The translations under genes were made by a program, and so were the position numbers. DNA of 64,000 nt. Source: Quadrisphaera sp. RL12-1S (GTDB lineage Bacteria; Actinomycetota; Actinomycetes; Actinomycetales; Quadrisphaeraceae). The notes beneath the pieces are model-generated. The model was not told where the DNA came from. It ran no database searches and was given only the letters and a program-made list of their open reading frames with translations. The stretch lies in contig NZ_JACNME010000006.1 in NCBI RefSeq assembly GCF_014270065.1, positions 124,001 through 188,000 on the forward strand. Direction: 5' to 3'. Below, piece after piece: positions 8,444-16,992 of this stretch (positions are counted from its first letter, which is position 1; every line of letters starts with the position of its first letter).

Positions 8444-9619
8444 TCAGGTCCGCAGGAGCACCGCCATCCCCTGACCGCCGCCGCCGCACAGGGCCGCGGC
8501 GCCCAGGCTCCCCGGGCCAGCGTCGACCAGCGTGCGGGCCAGCGTCCCGACGATCCGCGCCCCGGAGGCCCCCAGCGGGTGCCCCAGTGCGATGGCCCCG
8601 CCGTGGGGGTTGACGCGCTCGGGGTCCACCCCGAGCAGGCGCGTGGAGTGCACGGCCACCGCCGCGAACGCCTCGTTGACCTCCAGGCCCGCCAGCTCCC
8701 CCGCTGACGCGCCGACCTCGGCCAGCACCCGCTCCACCGCGGTGGCGGGCTGGGCGTGCAGCGAGACGTCGGGCCCGGCCACGAAGGACGTCGCCAGCAC
8801 CTCCGCCAGCGGCGCCAGCCCGCGGTCCGCGGCCCAGCGGGCGCTGGTCAGCACGAGCGCCGCGGCGCCGTCGGTGACCTGCGAGGCGTTGCCCGCCGTG
8901 ATCGACCCGTCCGCCGCGAACGCCGCCCGCAGCCGCCCCAGGCCCTCGGCGGTCGTGTCCGGGCGGACGCCGTCGTCGGAGGTCACCACCTCGCTGCCCC
9001 GGCGGACCTGCCGCGAGAACGGCTCCACCTCCCCCGCCAGCCACTGCTCGGACGCCGCGGCGCGCTGGTGGCTGGCCGCGGCCCACGCGTCCTGCTCGGC
9101 GCGCCCCAGCCCGAGCCCGGCGTTGCGGGCCTCGGTGGACGCGCCCATCGAGCGGCGCTCGGTGGCGTCGGTGAGGCCGTCGTGCTCGAGGGTGTCCACC
9201 AGCTCCAGCGCCCCGTACCGCTGCCCGGAGCGCAGCGGCGCGACGTGCGGCGCCAGGCTCATCGACTCCATCCCGAACGCGACGACGACGTCGGCGCGAC
9301 CGGCCTCGACGAGCGCGGCGCCGTCGGCGACGGCCTGCATCCCGGACAGGCAGACGGCGTTGAGCGTGCTCGCGGGGGTGCTCAGCGGGATGCCCGCGGC
9401 CACGGCGGCCTGGCGGGCGGGGTTCTGCCCGGCGCCGCCCTGCAGCACGTGCCCGCCGAGCACCCGCTGCACGTCGGCCGCCTCGACGCCGGCGCGCGCG
9501 AGGGCCGCGCGGACCGCGTGCGCCCCCAGCTCGACGGCGGGCACGGCGGCGAAGCGGCCGCAGTACCTCACGAACGGCGTGCGGGCGTACCCGACGACGA
9601 CCGCCCTCTGCTCGCTCAT
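8444..9619 (-). CDS. Acetyl-CoA C-acetyltransferase (thiolase)
   Basis: 391 residues, the standard thiolase length. The catalytic residues are visible: nucleophile Cys90 in NAVCLSG, His347 in GHPLG and Cys378 in ALCGGGG. It cleaves or forms a 3-ketoacyl-CoA. The start ATG overlaps the stop of the CoA-transferase B gene by one base (TGATG), so the three genes 11060-8444 form one operon. The B and A subunits upstream look SCOT-like, so acetoacetyl-CoA cleavage is more likely than 3-oxoadipyl-CoA cleavage. The other thiolase at 24172 has the better PcaF features. Confidence 0.85.
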   Translation of the reverse strand: MSEQRAVVVGYARTPFVRYCGRFAAVPAVELGAHAVRAALARAGVEAADVQRVLGGHVLQGGAGQNPARQAAVAAGIPLSTPASTLNAVCLSGMQAVADGAALVEAGRADVVVAFGMESMSLAPHVAPLRSGQRYGALELVDTLEHDGLTDATERRSMGASTEARNAGLGLGRAEQDAWAAASHQRAAASEQWLAGEVEPFSRQVRRGSEVVTSDDGVRPDTTAEGLGRLRAAFAADGSITAGNASQVTDGAAALVLTSARWAADRGLAPLAEVLATSFVAGPDVSLHAQPATAVERVLAEVGASAGELAGLEVNEAFAAVAVHSTRLLGVDPERVNPHGGAIALGHPLGASGARIVGTLARTLVDAGPGSLGAAALCGGGGQGMAVLLRT

Positions 9620-10317
9620 CAGGCCGCTCCGCTCGTCGTCGTGCTGTCCGGCACCGAGGTCTCGAGCGCCGTGGTGAAGGAGGCGCCGGTGAGGGCGCGC
9701 AGGTCGGCTTCGTCCTGCCCGGGCGCGAGGCGGCGCAGCACGAGGTGCGCGCCGCCGCCGTCGTCGTCCCCGGTGTCGACGACGTCGAACACGGCGCGGT
9801 CGGTGATGATCCGGTCCACCACGCCCACCCCGGTCAGCGGCAGCGTGCAGCGGTCGACCACCTTGGGCGAGCCGTCCTTGGCGACGTGCTCGGTGAGGAC
9901 GACCACGCGCGGGGTGCCCGCCACGAGGTCCATCGCCCCGCCCATGCCCTTGACCACCTTGCCCGGCACCTGCCAGTTGGCGAGGTCGCCGGAGCCGGAG
10001 ACCTGCAGCGCCCCGAGGACGGCGACGCCGATGTGGCCGCCGCGGATCATCCCGAACGACGTCGCGGAGTCGAAGACGGCGGCGCCGGGCAGCAGCGTGA
10101 CGGTCTGCTTGCCGGCGTTGATGAGGTCGGCGTCCTCCTCCCCCTCGACCGGGAACGGGCCCATGCCGAGCAGGCCGTTCTCGCTCTGCAGCGTCACGTG
10201 CACGCCCGGCGGGAGGTGGTTGGCCACGAGCGTGGGGATGCCGATGCCGAGGTTGGCGTACGCGCCGTCCTCGAGCTCCTCGGCGGCGATGGCGGCCATC
10301 TCGTCACGGGTCCACAT
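9619..10317 (-). CDS. 3-oxoacid CoA-transferase subunit B
   Basis: 232 residues of CoA-transferase family I, subunit B. The active-site glutamate lies in the motif [10 protein letters not shown], and the glycine-rich [15 protein letters not shown] is typical. Together with subunit A (10317-11060) it moves CoA from succinyl-CoA to a 3-oxo acid, probably acetoacetate. The C-terminal tail is longer than in the pcaJ paralogue at 26078. It is coupled on both sides by one-base overlaps, with subunit A upstream and the thiolase downstream. Confidence 0.85.
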   Translation of the reverse strand: MWTRDEMAAIAAEELEDGAYANLGIGIPTLVANHLPPGVHVTLQSENGLLGMGPFPVEGEEDADLINAGKQTVTLLPGAAVFDSATSFGMIRGGHIGVAVLGALQVSGSGDLANWQVPGKVVKGMGGAMDLVAGTPRVVVLTEHVAKDGSPKVVDRCTLPLTGVGVVDRIITDRAVFDVVDTGDDDGGGAHLVLRRLAPGQDEADLRALTGASFTTALETSVPDSTTTSGAA

Positions 10318-11060
10318 CAGGCGGCTCCTCCTGCTCCGGCGGCGGCGTCGGCGTCGGCGCTGGCACGGGGGCGGACCGTGCGCTGCTCGACGTCCTTGGT
10401 GGTGTCCTCCACCGGTACGAGGCGCTGCACGAAGACGCCGGGCGTGACGACGTCGTCGGGGTCGAGGAAGGTCTCGAGCACGTGCTCGGCCTCCACCACG
10501 GTCACGCGGCCGGCGGTAGCCACCAGCGGGTTGAGGTTCCGGGCGGCCAGGCGGTAGCGCAGGTTGCCGGCCGGGTCGGCGGTGTGCGCGCGGACGAGGG
10601 CGAGGTCGGTGACGATGCCGCGCTCGAGCACGGCGTGCACGCCGTCGAACTCCGCTGTGGGCTTGCCCTCGGCGATCTCGGTGCCGTACCCGGTGGGCGT
10701 GTAGAAGGCGGGGATGCCGGCGCCCCCGGCGCGCAGCCGCTCGGCGAGCGTGCCCTGCGGGACGAACTCCACCTCCAGCTCACCGGACAGGTACGCCCTC
10801 GCGAAGAGCTTGTTCTCCCCCACGTAGCTGGACAGCACCTTGCGCACCTGCCCGGCCTCCAGCAGCAGGCCCAGGCCCTTGCCGTCCACACCCATGTTGT
10901 TGGAGACCACGGTGAGGTCGCGCACGCCGGTGTCGCGCAGCGCGCGGATGAGGTTGGTGGGGATGCCGGACAGGCCGAAACCCCCGACCGCCACGGTCAT
11001 CCCGTCGTGCACCAGCCCTTCGAGGGCCTCGCGCGCGCTGGCGCACCGCCTCGGTGCCAT
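10317..11060 (-). CDS. 3-oxoacid CoA-transferase subunit A
   Basis: 247 residues of CoA-transferase family I, subunit A, with the glycine motif [10 protein letters not shown] and [23 protein letters not shown]. The segment [10 protein letters not shown] is the form seen in SCOT/ScoA proteins, whereas the paralogue at 25368 has CSFPRQ, as in PcaI; this is the main reason for assigning acetoacetate rather than 3-oxoadipate as substrate. The last 25 residues are a low-complexity Ala/Asp/Gly tail. First gene of a three-gene operon, divergent from the IclR gene at 11238. Confidence 0.83.
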   Translation of the reverse strand: MAPRRCASAREALEGLVHDGMTVAVGGFGLSGIPTNLIRALRDTGVRDLTVVSNNMGVDGKGLGLLLEAGQVRKVLSSYVGENKLFARAYLSGELEVEFVPQGTLAERLRAGGAGIPAFYTPTGYGTEIAEGKPTAEFDGVHAVLERGIVTDLALVRAHTADPAGNLRYRLAARNLNPLVATAGRVTVVEAEHVLETFLDPDDVVTPGVFVQRLVPVEDTTKDVEQRTVRPRASADADAAAGAGGAA

Positions 11061-11184
11061 GAGCCACCCCTTCGTGCTCGTCCTCGCGTGACCCGGCCCG
11101 CCGTCTGACCACCAGGTGGACGACGACGACCCGTCCCGCCGACGCTACGGACGCCCCGCGCCGTTCGGCAAGGCGGCCGGGTGA

Positions 11185-11202
11185 GACCGGCCGCGATCGG
11201 TC
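11185..11202. promoter_or_regulatory. Possible operator in the scoA-iclR gap
   Basis: Interrupted palindrome GACCG-N8-CGGTC within the 177-base gap between the divergent CoA-transferase operon and the IclR gene, 36 bases before the IclR start. It does not match the TTCCG-CGGAA palindrome of the other IclR-linked promoters, which suggests a different specificity for this regulator. Confidence 0.25.
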
Positions 11203-11237
11203 AGCACGTGCACGCGGCGCTGGGTAGCGTCCACGAT

Positions 11238-12011
11238 GTGAACACACCCTCTGCGAGCGGCGACCAGGCGGTGAGCCGCGCGAGCGCGGTGCTGCGCGCC
11301 GTCGGGCGCGGGCCCGCCGAGGGCCTCAGCACCACCGAGCTGGCGGCGGGCACGGGCCTGAACCGCTCCACCGCCCACCGCATCGCCACCGCGCTGGCGC
11401 GCGACGGGCTGCTGGACCGGCCCACCTCGACGGGCCGGTGGCTGCTGGGCCCGGAGACCTACCTGCTCGGAGCGGTGGCCGCGCGCCGCTACGACGTCAC
11501 CGCGCTCGCCCGCGACGTGGTGAGGTCGCTGGCGGGGGCCACCGGAGAGAGCGCGTTCTTCTCGGTGCGCCGCGGTGACGAGACGGTCTGCCTCCTGCGC
11601 GAGGAGGGCAGCTTCCCGCTGCGGTCCTTCGTGCTGCACGAGGGCGTGCGCTTCCCCCTGGGGGTGGCCTCCGCCGGGTTGGCGATCCTCGCCCACCTGC
11701 CGAGCGCCGAGGCCGAGCGGTACCTGGCCGCCCAGGACCTGACCACGGCCTGGGGCGAGGCGCACGGCGAGGCGGCCCTGCGCGAGCGGCTGCGCCAGAC
11801 CCGCACCGACGGGTACGCCACCAACCCCGCCCTGCTCGTGGAGGGCAGCTGGGGCATGGGCGCGGCGGTGTTCGACCACACCGGCGAGCCGAGCGGGGCG
11901 CTCAGCCTGACCGGCGTGGAGACGCGCTTCGGCGCCGAGCGCCGCCCGCTGCTGGGGCGGCTGCTGCTGGAGCACGCCCACCGGCTCAGCCAACGGCTGG
12001 CCCGCCCCTGA
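11238..12011 (+). CDS. IclR-family transcriptional regulator
   Basis: 257 residues. N-terminal winged helix with LSTTELAAGTGLNRSTAHRIATAL, then an IclR effector domain (FPLGVASAGLAILAHLP). The GTG at 11238 gives MNTPSASGDQAVSRASAVL, the normal family N-terminus; an earlier ATG at 11181 would add 19 residues without homology. It faces away from the CoA-transferase/thiolase operon and most likely regulates it. It is convergent with pobA, and its 3' side contains a CATGATCAC element. Confidence 0.82.
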   Translation: MNTPSASGDQAVSRASAVLRAVGRGPAEGLSTTELAAGTGLNRSTAHRIATALARDGLLDRPTSTGRWLLGPETYLLGAVAARRYDVTALARDVVRSLAGATGESAFFSVRRGDETVCLLREEGSFPLRSFVLHEGVRFPLGVASAGLAILAHLPSAEAERYLAAQDLTTAWGEAHGEAALRERLRQTRTDGYATNPALLVEGSWGMGAAVFDHTGEPSGALSLTGVETRFGAERRPLLGRLLLEHAHRLSQRLARP

Positions 12012-12043
12012 GCCTCACCGACCCCCACCCCATCGCCGGGAAA

Positions 12044-12067
12044 GTGCTCCGGAAGTCCATGATCACG
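12044..12067. repeat. CGTGATCATGG element containing the pobA stop
   Basis: The 24 bases here match 22 of 24 positions of the right arm of the hairpin after pcaL (18183-18206). The pobA stop codon (12065-12063, minus strand) lies inside it as CG-TGA-TCATGG, exactly where the pcaL stop lies in its own copy. Only a half element is present here; the opposite arm is degenerate. Confidence 0.6.
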
Positions 12068-13289
12068 GGCGGGAGGGGGACTCCGGCCAGCCGGTGTAGC
12101 CCTCCGCGAGGAACGTCCGGCCGGCGCGGCTGGAGACCAGCGAGCCCAGCTCGGCCTCCTGGCGGCGCACGTCGAAGGGCGTCGCCCCCGGCAGCGCGTG
12201 GAGCATCGTGGTCATCCAGTAGCTGAAGTGCTGCGCCTTCCACACCCGCGCCAGCGCGCGGCCCGTGTACTCCCCGAGCGCGTCGTCGTCGCCCTTCTTC
12301 ACGGCCCGCTCGAGCAGCTCGGCGAGCAGCCGCACGTCGGCCAAGGCGAGGTTGAGGCCCTTCGCACCGGTCGGGGGCACCGTGTGCGCGGCGTCACCGG
12401 CGAGCAGCATCCGGCCGTGGCGCATCGGCTCGTGCACGAAGCTGCGGAACCGCAGGACGGCCTTGGACGTGATGGGCCCCTGGACGACCTCGACGCCGTT
12501 GGGCGCCAGCCGTGCGGCCATCTCCGACCAGATCCTGTCGTCGCTGTAGGTGGAGGCGTCCTCGTCGGGGTCGCACTGGAAGTACATCCGCTGCACGGAC
12601 TCGGTGCGCTGGCTCACCAGCGCGAAGCCGAGCGGCGAGTGGCTGTAGACCAGCTCGGGGGCGCTGGGCGGGGCGTCGCAGAGGATGCCGAACCAGGCGA
12701 AGGGGTACTCCTTGCCGGTCTGCACCCGCGCGTCCTCCGGGACCGAGCGCCGGCACTGGCTGCGGGAGCCGTCAGCGCCCACGAGGTGGTCGCACACCAC
12801 CTCCTGCGCGCTGCCGTCCGCGGCGGTGAACCGGATCCGCGGCGCCTCGGAGGTGACCTCGAGCACCTCGGTGTCGCGCACGCCCCAGCGGACGTCGCCG
12901 CCGGCGCGCTCGCGCGCGTCGGCGAGGTCGGCGAAGACCTCGGTCTGCGGGTACAGCCACGCCGAGGCGCCCACCAGGTCGGCGAAGTCGATGCGGTGGC
13001 GACCCCCGCCGAAGGCCAGCTCGATGCCCTCGTGCTCGTACCCCTCGGTGAGCACCCTCTTGCTGGCGCCGGAGTCGACGAGCAGGCGCACCGTGTCGTG
13101 CTCGAGGATGCCCGCGCGCACCGTCGTGTAGATCTCCTGGCGCGTGCGGTCGTCGACGACCACCGAGGAGATGCCGGCGAGGTCCAGCAGGTGCGAGAGC
13201 ATCAGCCCCGCCGGGCCGCCGCCCACGACGCCCACCTGGGTGCGGGTCACGGTCCGGGTGCCGCCGCTCTGCGTCACGCGCTCAGTCAT
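12063..13289 (-). CDS. pobA: 4-hydroxybenzoate 3-monooxygenase
   Basis: 408 residues, close to the usual 390-395. The FAD fingerprint GGGPAGL is near residues 23-29, the DG motif is in GADGSRSQCR, and the GD motif is in LLAGDAAHTVPPTGAKGLN. The segment RTRQEIYTTVRAGILEH is characteristic of PobA. It hydroxylates 4-hydroxybenzoate to protocatechuate with NAD(P)H and oxygen in the cytoplasm. It stands alone on the minus strand, with the next gene upstream an IclR regulator. A palindrome 43 bases before its start matches those of vanA and pcaH. Among the most secure calls here. Confidence 0.95.
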   Translation of the reverse strand: MTERVTQSGGTRTVTRTQVGVVGGGPAGLMLSHLLDLAGISSVVVDDRTRQEIYTTVRAGILEHDTVRLLVDSGASKRVLTEGYEHEGIELAFGGGRHRIDFADLVGASAWLYPQTEVFADLADARERAGGDVRWGVRDTEVLEVTSEAPRIRFTAADGSAQEVVCDHLVGADGSRSQCRRSVPEDARVQTGKEYPFAWFGILCDAPPSAPELVYSHSPLGFALVSQRTESVQRMYFQCDPDEDASTYSDDRIWSEMAARLAPNGVEVVQGPITSKAVLRFRSFVHEPMRHGRMLLAGDAAHTVPPTGAKGLNLALADVRLLAELLERAVKKGDDDALGEYTGRALARVWKAQHFSYWMTTMLHALPGATPFDVRRQEAELGSLVSSRAGRTFLAEGYTGWPESPSRP

Positions 13290-13331
13290 GGGGTCATCGA
13301 ACGCCGAACGGCGACGATCGCCAACACGGGG

Positions 13332-13348
13332 TTTCCGCTGGACGGAAG
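13332..13348. promoter_or_regulatory. Putative IclR operator before pobA
   Basis: TTTCCGCTGGACGGAAG, a palindrome with arms TTCCG and CGGAA, 43 bases upstream of pobA and 9 bases past the stop of the IclR gene at 13357. Same 17-base register as the vanA and pcaH sites. Confidence 0.65.
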
Positions 13349-13356
13349 CCCAGCGC

Positions 13357-14163
13357 TCACAGCGCCCTCCCGGCGGCCGCGGCGGCCCCGTCGCCCTCCC
13401 CGCCCGCGGCCGGCGCCCGCTCCAGCGAGCGGGAGATCCCCTGGGCCGCCACCTGCAGAGCGGCCACCAGCCGCGGCCTGTCCCTGGTGAGGGAGGGGAC
13501 GACGACGCCGAGCGCCGCCACCACCCGCCCGCGCTGCGACACGGGCACGGCCGCGGAGCAGGCGCCGAGCCCCATCTCCTCGGCGGTGGTGGCGTACCCG
13601 TCGCGCAGCACGAGCGTCAGCTGGCGCCGCAGGCTGCCGGGCGCGGTGATGGTGAAGGGCGTCAGGCGCGGCAGCTCGCGGAAGACCTCCTCCTGCACGG
13701 GATCCGGCGCGTGCGCCAGCAGCACCTTGCCCACGCCCGTGGCGTGCAGCGGCAGCCGCGAGCCGACCGTCGCCACCACCGGCAGCGAGGCGTTCCCGCG
13801 CAGCCGGTCCACGTAGAGGGCCCGCGCGCCGTCGCGCACGGCGAGGTGGACGGTGGCGCGGGTGGCGCCGAAGAGGTCCTGCAGGTGCGGCGAGGCGACC
13901 TCGCGCAGCCCCGACTGCACGGGCGCGAGCAGGCCGATGTCCCACAGGCGCCGCCCCACCACGTAGTCGCCCGCGGGTGTGCGGGCCAGCGCGCCGAAGT
14001 CCACGAGGTCGGCCACCAACCGGTGCGCCGTCGGCAGCGGCATGCCCGCGCGCTCCGCGAGGGCGGTGAGCCCGAGGCGGCGGTGCTCGTCGTCGAAGGC
14101 GGCGAGCAGGCTGAGGGCGCGCGAGGTCACGCTCGCCCCCGCCGTCCTGCCGCCTCCCGCCAC
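13357..14163 (-). CDS. IclR-family regulator of pca/pob genes
   Basis: 268 residues with a winged helix (TSRALSLLAAF; LTALAERAGMPLPTAHRLV) and IclR effector domain (LPLHATGVGKVLLAHAP; CSAAVPVSQRG). It is divergent from pcaH and lies upstream of pobA in the same direction, like PcaR/PobR-type regulators. The start is uncertain: GTG 14163 is used, but GTG 14130 (MTSRALSLL) gives an equally good family N-terminus. The C-terminal 20 residues are Ala/Gly-rich. The matching palindromes before pcaH and pobA make it the best candidate for the protein that binds them. Confidence 0.82.
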   Translation of the reverse strand: MAGGGRTAGASVTSRALSLLAAFDDEHRRLGLTALAERAGMPLPTAHRLVADLVDFGALARTPAGDYVVGRRLWDIGLLAPVQSGLREVASPHLQDLFGATRATVHLAVRDGARALYVDRLRGNASLPVVATVGSRLPLHATGVGKVLLAHAPDPVQEEVFRELPRLTPFTITAPGSLRRQLTLVLRDGYATTAEEMGLGACSAAVPVSQRGRVVAALGVVVPSLTRDRPRLVAALQVAAQGISRSLERAPAAGGEGDGAAAAAGRAL

Positions 14164-14228
14164 GGGGCGAGTCTGGCGGTCCCTGCACTGGCGCGGGAGA
14201 CCGGAGCGGGTTCGGCCACCCGAAGGGA

Positions 14229-14245
14229 CTTCCGCTGGGCGGAAG
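14229..14245. promoter_or_regulatory. Putative IclR operator before pcaH
   Basis: Perfect palindrome CTTCCGC-TGG-GCGGAAG, 43 bases before the pcaH start and between the divergent iclR and pcaHGBL units. It is the most symmetric of the three copies. Confidence 0.7.
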
Positions 14246-14288
14246 CAAAGGCGCGTGCCCCGTGCCGTGCGGGCCTACCGTCGCGGGT

Positions 14289-15125
14289 ATGAGCAGCTCG
14301 CGGGTGAGCCAGGGCGCAGCGACGCGCCACCCCGGCACGGGGCTCGTGCACCAGCACGTCGTCGACGAGGAGATCGCCGGGATCCGCCGCGCCTACGAGG
14401 CCGCGGGCGCGCAGGAGCTGCAGCCGCGCCGGGACTACGCGCCCTACCGCTCGAGCGTGCTGCGCCACCCCACCAAGGACCTGCACCACGCGGACCCGGA
14501 GGGCGTGGAGCTGTGGGCGCCGTGCTTCGGTGAGCGCGACGTCGACCCGCTGGAGTCCGACCTCACCATCCAGGGGGGAGGGGAGCCGATCGGCGAGCGC
14601 ATGGTGGTCACCGGCCGCGTGCTCGACGGCGACGGGCGCCCGGTGCGCCACCAGCTGGTGGAGGTCTGGCAGGCCAACGCGGGGGGCCGCTACGTGCACA
14701 AGCGCGACCAGCACCCCGCTCCGCTGGACCCCAACTTCACCGGCGTGGGCCGCTGCCTCACCGACGACCAGGGCCGCTACCGCTTCACCACCATCAAGCC
14801 CGGCCCCTACCCCTGGCGCAACCACCACAACGCGTGGCGCCCGGCGCACATCCACTTCTCGCTGTTCGGCACCGACTTCACGCAGCGCCTGGTGACGCAG
14901 ATGTACTTCCCGGGGGACCCGCTGTTCGCGCTCGACCCGATCTACCAGTCGATCGTGGACCCGGCGGCGCGCGAGCGGCTGGTGGCCACCTACGACCACG
15001 ACCTCACCCAGCACGAGTGGGCCACCGGCTACCGGTGGGACGTCGTGCTCACCGGGAGCCACCGCACGCCCCTGGAGGGCGACCTCGACGTCGAGCGCAC
15101 CGAGGACGAGGAGCCCGGCCGATGA
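14289..15125 (+). CDS. pcaH: Protocatechuate 3,4-dioxygenase beta subunit
   Basis: 278 residues. The four ligands of the non-haem Fe(III) are visible with the spacing of the known enzyme: Tyr135 (GGRYVHK), Tyr174 (PGPYPW), His187 and His189 (AHIH). With PcaG it opens the ring of protocatechuate between the hydroxyls to give 3-carboxy-cis,cis-muconate. First gene of pcaHGBL; its stop overlaps the pcaG start (ATGA). The ATG at 14289 is preferred; an in-frame ATG at 14262 would add 9 residues. Confidence 0.95.
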   Translation: MSSSRVSQGAATRHPGTGLVHQHVVDEEIAGIRRAYEAAGAQELQPRRDYAPYRSSVLRHPTKDLHHADPEGVELWAPCFGERDVDPLESDLTIQGGGEPIGERMVVTGRVLDGDGRPVRHQLVEVWQANAGGRYVHKRDQHPAPLDPNFTGVGRCLTDDQGRYRFTTIKPGPYPWRNHHNAWRPAHIHFSLFGTDFTQRLVTQMYFPGDPLFALDPIYQSIVDPAARERLVATYDHDLTQHEWATGYRWDVVLTGSHRTPLEGDLDVERTEDEEPGR

Positions 15126-15727
15126 CCCTCACGACGACGACGAGCGCCGCCGAGCGCCGCGGACCGCTGCCGCCGGTGCCCGCGCTGCCGCCGACGCCGG
15201 GCCAGACCGTCGGCCCGTTCTTCCACTACGCCCTCCCCTACGACGGCGACCGGCAGCTCGTGGCCCCCGGCATCCCCGGGGCGCTGCTCCTGCACGGCAC
15301 CGTGACCGACGGCTCGGGGCTGCCCGTGCGCGACGCGCTGGTCGAGATCTGGCAAGCCGACCCGTCCGGGCACGTCGTGCAGCGGCAGGGCTCGCTGCGC
15401 CGCGACGGCCACGCCTTCACGGGCTTCGGCCGCTGCACCACCGACCGCACCGGGCGCTACGCGTTCACCACCCTGCGCCCGGGCCCGGTCGAGGGCGGGC
15501 TGCCGTTCTTCGCCGTGACCGTCTTCGCCCGCGGCCTGCTGCACCGCCTCTTCACGCGCGCGTACCTGCCGCTGGACGGCGCCGAGCCCGACGCGCTGCT
15601 GCGGGCCGCCGGCGACCGCGCCGGGACCCTGCTGTGCGTGGACGACGAGGACGGGCTCCGCTTCGACGTCGCGCTGCAGGGCGAGCGCGAGACGGTGTTC
15701 CTGCACTGGCCGCGCGAGGGCCGGTGA
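15122..15727 (+). CDS. pcaG: Protocatechuate 3,4-dioxygenase alpha subunit
   Basis: 201 residues, typical for PcaG. It carries TPGQTVGPFFHYAL near the N-terminus and the shared dioxygenase fold motif LVEIWQADPSG, but lacks the iron ligands, as expected for the structural alpha subunit. The ATG at 15122 overlaps the pcaH stop by four bases. It works only as the alpha-beta protomer with PcaH. Confidence 0.93.
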   Translation: MTLTTTTSAAERRGPLPPVPALPPTPGQTVGPFFHYALPYDGDRQLVAPGIPGALLLHGTVTDGSGLPVRDALVEIWQADPSGHVVQRQGSLRRDGHAFTGFGRCTTDRTGRYAFTTLRPGPVEGGLPFFAVTVFARGLLHRLFTRAYLPLDGAEPDALLRAAGDRAGTLLCVDDEDGLRFDVALQGERETVFLHWPREGR

Positions 15728-15750
15728 CCCCACCCGGCAGGATCGGCGCT

Positions 15751-16992
15751 GTGACCGCCCCCCTCGCCGACGGGCTGTGGTGGCCCGGTGACCACCGCGC
15801 CGGCCGCCTCATGGCACCGTCCGCGCTCCTGGACGCCGCTGTGCGCGTGGAGCAGGCCTGGCTGGACGCGCTGGTCGGCGCGGGGGTCGCCCCGGCCGAC
15901 GCCGCCGCCGACCTGCGCGCCCTCGTCGACGGCCTCGACGCCGCCGCGCTGGCGGAGGGGTCCGAGAGCGGCGGCAACCCCGTCATGCCGCTGGTCGCGG
16001 CACTGCGCTCGGCCCTGCGCGACGGCGGCCACGAGGCTGCGGCGACGTGGCTGCACCGCGGGCTGACGAGCCAGGACGTGCTTGACACCGCCGTCCTGCT
16101 CTGCGCCCGCGACGCCGTCACGGCGGTCCGGCGCGAGCTGCGCGGGCAGGTGGAGCGCCTCGTCGTCGTCGTCGAGGAGCACCGGGGGACGGTGCTCGTG
16201 GCGCGCACCCTCACGCAGCCGGCCGTGCCCACCACCTTCGGCGCCAAGGCGGCGGGCTGGCTGCACGGGCTGCTGGACGCCGACCAGGCCCTGTCGGCCC
16301 TGCGCTGGCCGGTGCAGCTGGGCGGAGCCGCGGGCACGCTGTCCGCGGTGGTCGAGCTGGCCGGCGTGGACGGCGCCCGGTCGCTGCGCCGCTCGGTGCC
16401 GCTCGCGCTGGGGCTGGAGCCGTCACCGCCGTGGCACACCCGCCGCACCGCGGTGACGCGCCTGGGCGACGCCGCCACCACCGCCACCGACGCGTGGGGC
16501 CGGGTCGCCAACGACGTGCTGGCCCTCGGGCGGTCCGAGGTCGCCGAGCTGCGCGACGCCTCCGCCGGCGGCTCCTCGACCATGCCGCACAAGGCCAACC
16601 CCACCCTCGCCGTCCTCGTCCGGCGCGCGGCGCTGGCTGCGCCGCAGCTCGCGGCGAGCCTGCACCTCGCGGCCGCCGAGCAGGTCGACGAGCGCGCCGA
16701 CGGCGGCTGGCACGTGGAGTGGCACACCCTCGCGCTGCTGCTGCGGCGCACCGCGGTGGCCGCGAGACAGGCGAGCGACCTGCTGCGGGGGCTGCAGGTG
16801 GACGCCGAGCGCATGGCGGCGCACCTGCGCGACCAGGCCGGCGCCGTCCTCGCCGAGCAGGAGGCGGTGGCCGGCCTGACCGGCAGGCCGGCCGCTGCGA
16901 CCTACCTGGGCCTGGTGGACGACCTCGTGGACGAGGCGCTCGCCCGGGCCCGCACGCACGAGCACGCCCCGACCGCGCAGGAGGACCTGTGA
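15751..16992 (+). CDS. pcaB: 3-carboxy-cis,cis-muconate cycloisomerase
   Basis: 413 residues of the fumarase/aspartase superfamily. The signature GGSSTMPHKANP is at about residues 271-282, and HRGLTSQDVLDTA and the N-terminal WWPGDHRAG are typical of bacterial PcaB. It closes 3-carboxymuconate to 4-carboxymuconolactone. The GTG at 15751 gives the usual N-terminus; another in-frame GTG at 15724 overlaps the pcaG stop as GTGA and would fit the coupling seen elsewhere in this operon, adding 9 residues. Its own stop overlaps pcaL. Confidence 0.92.
   Translation: MTAPLADGLWWPGDHRAGRLMAPSALLDAAVRVEQAWLDALVGAGVAPADAAADLRALVDGLDAAALAEGSESGGNPVMPLVAALRSALRDGGHEAAATWLHRGLTSQDVLDTAVLLCARDAVTAVRRELRGQVERLVVVVEEHRGTVLVARTLTQPAVPTTFGAKAAGWLHGLLDADQALSALRWPVQLGGAAGTLSAVVELAGVDGARSLRRSVPLALGLEPSPPWHTRRTAVTRLGDAATTATDAWGRVANDVLALGRSEVAELRDASAGGSSTMPHKANPTLAVLVRRAALAAPQLAASLHLAAAEQVDERADGGWHVEWHTLALLLRRTAVAARQASDLLRGLQVDAERMAAHLRDQAGAVLAEQEAVAGLTGRPAAATYLGLVDDLVDEALARARTHEHAPTAQEDL

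Noticed and set aside
12044-12067. Considered as an IclR operator like the TTCCG-CGGAA sites
   Set aside because: It sits at two converging gene ends, matches the pcaL terminator copy and not the operator consensus.
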